This document shows, piece by piece, positions 59,201 to 64,000 of a DNA stretch of 64,000 nucleotides. The DNA lies in NCBI GenBank assembly GCA_963978545.1, contig OZ021726.1, forward strand, positions 57,958,959 through 58,022,958, read 5' to 3'. Below the pieces are notes generated by a model. That model ran no database searches, was not told the DNA's origin, and saw only the letters and a program-made list of their open reading frames with translations. A program made the translations under genes and the position numbers. How positions within the stretch are numbered: position 1 is the stretch's first letter; every line of letters starts with the position of its first letter. The stretch comes from Linyphia triangularis (Eukaryota > Arthropoda > Arachnida > Araneae > Linyphiidae).

Positions 59201-60736
59201 TACTATTTAACTATATATTTTTTACTTTGAATTTCAAATGATCAATACTGACCTTTGGAATGAAAATAAGAGCCATTGATAGAAACGAGCATACTATGAT
59301 AGCGAGAGAAACGAAAGCATAGGTAGCATCTGTCTGGCTGTTAATCACCAGTGTTACAGGGGCTGTTATCAAACACAATACCTGAAAGAGTAAAGATTTA
59401 TAGTAATTTAATTATCTTTAAAATTGGATGGTAAAGTTACAATTTAATTAAAGTTCATACTTTTTTTTTTAATTTTAATATCGTTATTAATTCAAATATT
59501 AATCAATTAAAATTAAAAAGGAACAATGTTTTTTATTACTAGAATTTTTTTTTTCTTCCAAAAATTCATTTTAACAGATTTTTAAACTTTGTTCTACAAA
59601 TTTTAAAATTTATGTTCAAATTTCTAATTTTCTTTGAGTCATAAATGTAAATGTCCTATTTTGATTTTTCAAATTCTAATCACAAGATTCCCTACTAAAT
59701 ATTTATTTTTACTTGAATAAAAGAAGATAGTCCTGAACATTTATAAGTTTAACAAATATTCACAAATCTGAAAACTTACCACCACATTGTAGATACTCAT
59801 TCCTACCAATCTAGAATCATTGAGATGTTTGATTTTAACACTACGAGTTTCATATGCTAAGAAGATTCCAAATATCAGAAGAAGCCCTTTGTAACCATAT
59901 ATGATACCTGGGAAAGAAATGTTAGTCACATTAATAAAAATTACCAATAAATTATTATAATTTCATATACACGTTTGAAAAAGGAAAACTTTATTTAAAG
60001 TGTACGGAGAATATTCAAAAAGATTTTAACAATAGTTGTAATAAGTATAACTACTTTAAAGTGCAAAAGGAGTGTGTGTTAAACCCAAAATTTATATTTA
60101 ACTTCAATGTAGATTCACTGTTAATTTTACCTTCCAAAATGTTATACTAGTATCTTTATATAGTGCAATAATCAAATTCCCTATAGAATACGCACAAATG
60201 ATATGGAAAATGGACAAACAAAAAGTACTGTGGCTATTTCATGAAATGACTATTCATTTAGTAAATAAGTGATTTACTACATATATTTTCATCAACTAAA
60301 GTTGGTCACTAATATAAAAATATTTTCCAGAATTTCCGACTTTGGCCAGTCACGTCATTTTGCCAATAGTGTGGTTTATGTTAGTTAAAGTTTGGTTTTA
60401 TACATTCCAGGAACTAATTCACAATTTTATATGTTTTTGTTGGTTCTATCTAAACAATTGCATAGTTAAGGATTTCGCCGTTATGATCTGACTAATTCAA
60501 CTGACTAAACTTCAGACATTGTAAAACTAGTTACCCAGCCACACGGCGTTGTTCTCCGACTCGCAGTGCTCTAGCTGCGGTTCTATCTTGATGTCCTCTA
60601 ATTCCTCCGGGTCCTCCAGTGGGAAGACCTCCATCTTTCGACGTAGAGGGTCAATTAGCTGCCATGCAGACAAGATGAGCACGTCGATGATAAGAAGGAC
60701 ACCGATCATGATGTACAGCTTCCAACTATACACACG
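55987..60736 (-). CDS. GABBR1: GABA-B receptor subunit 1, C-terminal part (five exons)
   Basis: The five exons in transcript order are 60736-60535, 59907-59780, 59381-59253, 57635-57498 and 56247-55987, all GT..AG with matching phases, giving 285 residues and a stop. They cover transmembrane helix 4 ([20 protein letters not shown]), the LEHCESENN…WLG loop, helix 5 ([18 protein letters not shown]), helix 6 ([20 protein letters not shown]), helix 7 ([20 protein letters not shown]), an intracellular coiled coil and a polar tail ending SESYL. The family is a class C G-protein-coupled receptor that acts as an obligate heterodimer with subunit 2 at the plasma membrane. The LEHC motif and YGYKGLLL favour subunit 1 over subunit 2. 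The extracellular GABA-binding half and helices 1-3 lie beyond position 64,000. Confidence 0.93.
57498..57635 (-). CDS. GABBR1: GABBR1 exon, start of coiled coil
   Basis: It encodes [20 protein letters not shown]… and [20 protein letters not shown], a heptad-type helix that in the family pairs with the subunit 2 coiled coil. Donor GTATGT. Confidence 0.93.
59253..59381 (-). CDS. GABBR1: GABBR1 exon, helices 6-7
   Basis: It encodes [20 protein letters not shown]… to LIFIPK (129 nt, phase 0), matching the conserved [10 protein letters not shown] and VPK motifs of the receptor. Confidence 0.95.
59780..59907 (-). CDS. GABBR1: GABBR1 exon, helix 5 and start of helix 6
   Basis: It encodes [20 protein letters not shown]… to VGMSIYNVV. 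Acceptor TTTCCCAG, donor GTAAGT. Confidence 0.95.
60535..60736 (-). CDS. GABBR1: GABBR1 exon, helix 4 and second extracellular loop
   Basis: It encodes [16 protein letters not shown]… then [20 protein letters not shown]…NAVWLG. FPLEDP and LEHCES are arthropod-like receptor 1 motifs. Acceptor GTTGTTGCAG, donor GTAACT. Confidence 0.95.
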
Positions 60737-61265
60737 CTGCAACAACGAGAACGTTGGTATTTGGATTACAGTAGGATTTGTTGCATAATATACTCTATAA
60801 AATATGTGTTGGTTAATAATATGGTGAGACATTATCCCCCTCTGCTTATAATATTGTTTTTATAGGTTTCCTGAACACCATTCCAATCTAAAATATACCA
60901 ATCCACTTTAAAGTACAGGTTGGATATCGGTTAGATTCCTTGTGAAAATTCTATCCGTGTGGCAATGCATCTTGTTCAGATTTCAGGTAGGATAGGTGAG
61001 CTAACCATTGTCTTAAAAAGAACTGTTTTTGATACAATTTGTGTAAAATGAGTACTATAGAGAGGAGCAGTTTGCATTTGAATTTTGAAATAAATATGGC
61101 CTTTGGAAATTACTATCTGCAATTAAACTCCAGTGAAAATGTACCTATTTTCCAACTAATTGTTAGTAATTGCGCAAGAGCTGAATGTGAAATATATTGC
61201 GCCAGAATATCATAAAGACTTCTCTGTTATTGAGTATAATCAAAATTTCAAAGACAAAGTGGGAT

Positions 61266-61303
<38 letters not shown>

Positions 61304-62105
61304 TTAAATGAAATTCTGTGTCCTTTATTTGTATCCCTAATAAGAAAAACTGTGAAATTTTATCGGGCAGGTGAATATCTACTAGTGACCAGCCATGCTA
61401 AATTAATTTGAAAGCATTGATTGATTTGAAAGTTAAAGCTGGTAATCAAACATGAGTGCCTTTATATATTCTGGTACTGAGCCACACTTTTTATTCATTT
61501 TAGAATAAGTTTTTATTTTTTTTACATTACATATTGTGAGGTGACATTTTAATTTCTCATTGAGTATTCATAAAATCATGCAAACTAGCAAATGTGCAAC
61601 ATTGAAAGAGATCGAAATAATTTGTAACCTACTTAAATGAAAAGTAATTGCAATTCATAACACCAAAAGGAAAATAGTAAATTTCTGCAATAAAGATATA
61701 TTTCTAAATAACTTTTTAACAGCACTCTATTATTAAATTTATTAAAAATATAAATACAAATTATCTAAGTACTTTGAAATAAATGTTTAAATATAATTCA
61801 TGCAACTCAGTAAAACGAAAGTATATTACTATAATACTTTTTAAATCCTTTAATATAAGCCCCCAGCGTTTTTAATTTCATTGTTAAATTATTATTTCTT
61901 CGACGGCCATTTTATTTAATACATTACATTTATATTTTAATGTAAAACATATATTTAATTGATCTCATTTATTTTTTTGATCAAACAATACAAGATGTAT
62001 AAAAAAAACCTCAATTATTTTAAGATATCAAGAGATCCTTTTGCTTATATTGCTACAAATTTCTGTTAAAATTTTCAATATAAATTTAGTATATGGGTGC
62101 TTGTA
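60737..62105. other. GABBR1 intron, no recognised genes
   Basis: AT-rich intronic sequence with a run of about 32 T at 61267-61298. No coding exon for the preceding transmembrane helices was found. Confidence 0.5.
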
Positions 62106-62809
62106 CAGTACGCAAAAAAAAAAAAAAAAAAAGTCCGAACAATGGCTATATCTTGAATTCTAATTTATAAAATAACATAAGTCGAGTTCCGTTATATATC
62201 GTGGAAGGATTTTAATAATTGCATAAATAGTTTTTTTTATAAGGAGTCATCTACATATTGAAACTGAATCAAACTTTGAAAAGTTCAATAGCAACCCCTT
62301 AATATTATCCCATATTTAGATTATACAATTATACGTCCCGAAAAAGAAGAAAGAAAAGAAAAAAAAAAAAAAAAACCTTGCGAATATTCCGGCTCAATAT
62401 TTTAGCAAAAATCTAAAAAAAACTCACTTTGAGGGACCGTGAAATAGATTACGTCTTGAAGCAAGCCAAAGTTCGATTCTTCCCTGCTTTAAAGATATCC
62501 GCCCTGAAGAACTGCCAAAGCATTTGTGCTCGTAACTGACGTGTTTTTCAACATAATGAACTTAAATTTGGTATTTAGGGTAAACAAATTATTCTAAATC
62601 GAATGAAAACATAGAAAATAGGGGTTCGCATTGAAATTTTTAAAGATGGAGTTAAATTTACTTAGTAAACATCTCCTAAGAAGAAACAAATTTGAACCAG
62701 ACTTGTAGAAAATTTTAAACAAAATATTTTGCAAACCGCAAGATTTTACGATGATTAGAATAAAAAATATAGTCATCGTTCGAATTTTTTTTTTTTTTTT
62801 TGCGTACTA
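62106..62809. mobile_element. Tc1/mariner-like MITE with A-rich inverted ends, 704 bp
   Basis: The left end is CAGTACGC followed by 19 A, then a GTCCGAACAATGGCTATAT segment. The inverted right end is TAGTACGC, then 17 A, then TTCGAACGATGACTATAT, so the terminal repeats extend about 50 bp. TA flanks both sides (62104-62105 and 62810-62811). No long reading frame is present, so it is non-autonomous. Confidence 0.8.
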
Positions 62810-62824
62810 TACCTTGCTATATCC

Positions 62825-62854
62825 AATACCTCCTTTACTGGTAAAGGAGGTATT
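62825..62854. repeat. Perfect hairpin, 13-bp arms, 4-nt loop
   Basis: AATACCTCCTTTA and TAAAGGAGGTATT are exact complements around CTGG, 14 bp beyond the TA that flanks the preceding MITE. Confidence 0.9.
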
Positions 62855-62857
62855 ACC

Positions 62858-63440
62858 CAGGCGCGGATTTAGGGGGGGTGCGGGGGGTGCGACCGCACCC
62901 CCCATGATGTATCTCGTCAAAATTATTTTTAAATGGCAGTTTCCTCCAAATTCAAAGTAAAAAAAAATTAAAAAAATTGAAATTTCTTTAATATTTGTAA
63001 GATCTATTTTTTACTTAATATCAATATCGATGGATTTAGAGGGGGTAAACAAAATTAAGCTTTTTCTGACATTTTTCATGCCTCATTAATACAGATTTTT
63101 AAGCCACCTAACCGAGCTCCTTATTTCACAACCCGTAGAAGGAATAGGCTTGAGAGGGGACGAGTAGATCGGGATTGTGATGACAAGCAATGTACTGGTC
63201 AACGAATCTTTACCCCTTGTGTGATTCTCAAATTAAAAAATTTCTCACAATACCATTAAAAAATTTCTCAATTTCAGCACGATTTTCTTATTTGTGAGTA
63301 GGAGACGGGACCAATAACTGGCAAGTTTTTGATTGCAATTAGCATTCTGCAGGTATACCCCTTGTCTTCTTGATCAGAGGGCAATTAATCATAAAGGTTT
63401 AATATCGGGGTGCCATCGCACCCCCAAAACTTCATTCTAC
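62858..63440. repeat. Partial dispersed repeat with G-rich end
   Basis: It begins AGGCGCGGATTTAGGGGG and includes a GGGGGGTGCGaccGCACCCCCC hairpin; 'gggtgccatcgcaccccc' recurs near 63408. This resembles G-rich terminal segments of DNA transposons in many invertebrates. No matching right end is seen in the window. Confidence 0.45.
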
Positions 63441-64000
63441 GTACAAAAAAATCATGCACTAAAATAACTTTAGAAAAAAAATAAAAGAAGAAAAAAAAAC
63501 TTTAATTATAATTGGAAAATAAAATGCCTAATTCATAATTAAGAAAAAGCTTTGATAAAATCAGTACAATAGCATTATTGCAATTCTACAGAGTGTTGTA
63601 AGAACTTACAGTTCCGATGAAGAAGCTATCGCTAAATTATGACCAAGAAAAGTTTACCTTCGTTCTCTCCAAAAGATCAACAAAAACGACCCCTTCTTTC
63701 TTGACCTTGAATTTGAAACTAAGGACACAAAGCAATAAAACTTGTGGGGCATACTGTCCCCTCCCTTGCACGTGACATTGCACCATTGTGATATGAGTTG
63801 CAAATTACTAAAATGCCTCTACTCTGGGGTGGAAGGGACAAGCGAATGGCAATGGAATGGTCATTCTTGCTTGAATTGGAGTGTGCGTGCGATGTCAAGA
63901 CTGTTTGTTTCTTCAATTGGTATGGCAGTGCAAGATAATTGATAATAATATATAAGCATGATAAGATTTTTTAAAAGTTACTATTTATTTTACAAAATAT
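63441..64000. other. Window end, no recognised gene
   Basis: Either GABBR1 intron or repeat. Short open frames on both strands near 63,660-63,940 do not resemble any receptor segment, and none has both splice signals in the expected phase. Confidence 0.4.

Noticed and set aside
63600..63940. Upstream GABBR1 exon on the minus strand near the window end
   Set aside because: The basic stretch read there does not match helix 3 or the following loop of the receptor, and the phase does not fit the exon at 60736.
1..64000. CRISPR arrays, operons, ribosome binding sites or other prokaryotic features
   Set aside because: The window is clearly eukaryotic, with spliced genes, SINEs and LTR elements. 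No regularly spaced direct-repeat array was seen.

Overview
This is AT-rich eukaryotic nuclear DNA from an arthropod, most likely a chelicerate such as a spider. The evidence is split genes with consensus GT..AG introns, arthropod-like GABA-B receptor and CHERP proteins, a BEL/Pao retrotransposon and a dense load of short-TIR DNA transposons. The species cannot be named from the sequence alone.

Layout. (1) Positions 1-5,297 are repeat-rich and hold a probable solo LTR at 921-1664 inside an older inverted-terminus element. (2) Positions 5,298-7,292 hold an intronless C2H2 zinc-finger gene on the + strand, with an acidic 10-residue tandem repeat in its linker. A long AT-rich stretch follows. 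(3) Positions 14,525-52,462 hold the complete coding region of a CHERP orthologue on the + strand (SURP, CID, SR-rich and G-patch regions). I resolve 21 coding exons, two of them in-frame microexons of 27 and 12 nt. They sum to 2,538 nt, or 845 codons plus stop, with consistent phases throughout. (4) Positions 55,987-60,736 hold the last five coding exons of a GABA-B receptor subunit 1 gene on the - strand. It converges on CHERP, and its 5' part lies beyond the window.

About half of the CHERP locus is transposon. Six elements with CAGGG-type (once CAGAG) ends sit in four of its introns, at 20747-23863, 24002-26311, 27428-30179, 35680-37283, 38134-39552 and 43671-52061. Each has flanking target-site duplications of 5, 6 or 7 bp that can be read directly. 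Two carry a 182-183 bp tRNA-derived SINE with its own 12-14 bp target duplications. The last carries a near-intact BEL/Pao retrotransposon with 158-bp LTRs that differ at two sites.

The most unusual observation is that elements with three different terminal types share one internal core: diverged tandem copies of a roughly 350-450 bp unit, itself built of shorter 'gccgagatttacgtt...' subunits. This looks like a modular non-autonomous transposon lineage in which ends and core are exchanged. I cannot assign its superfamily from sequence alone.
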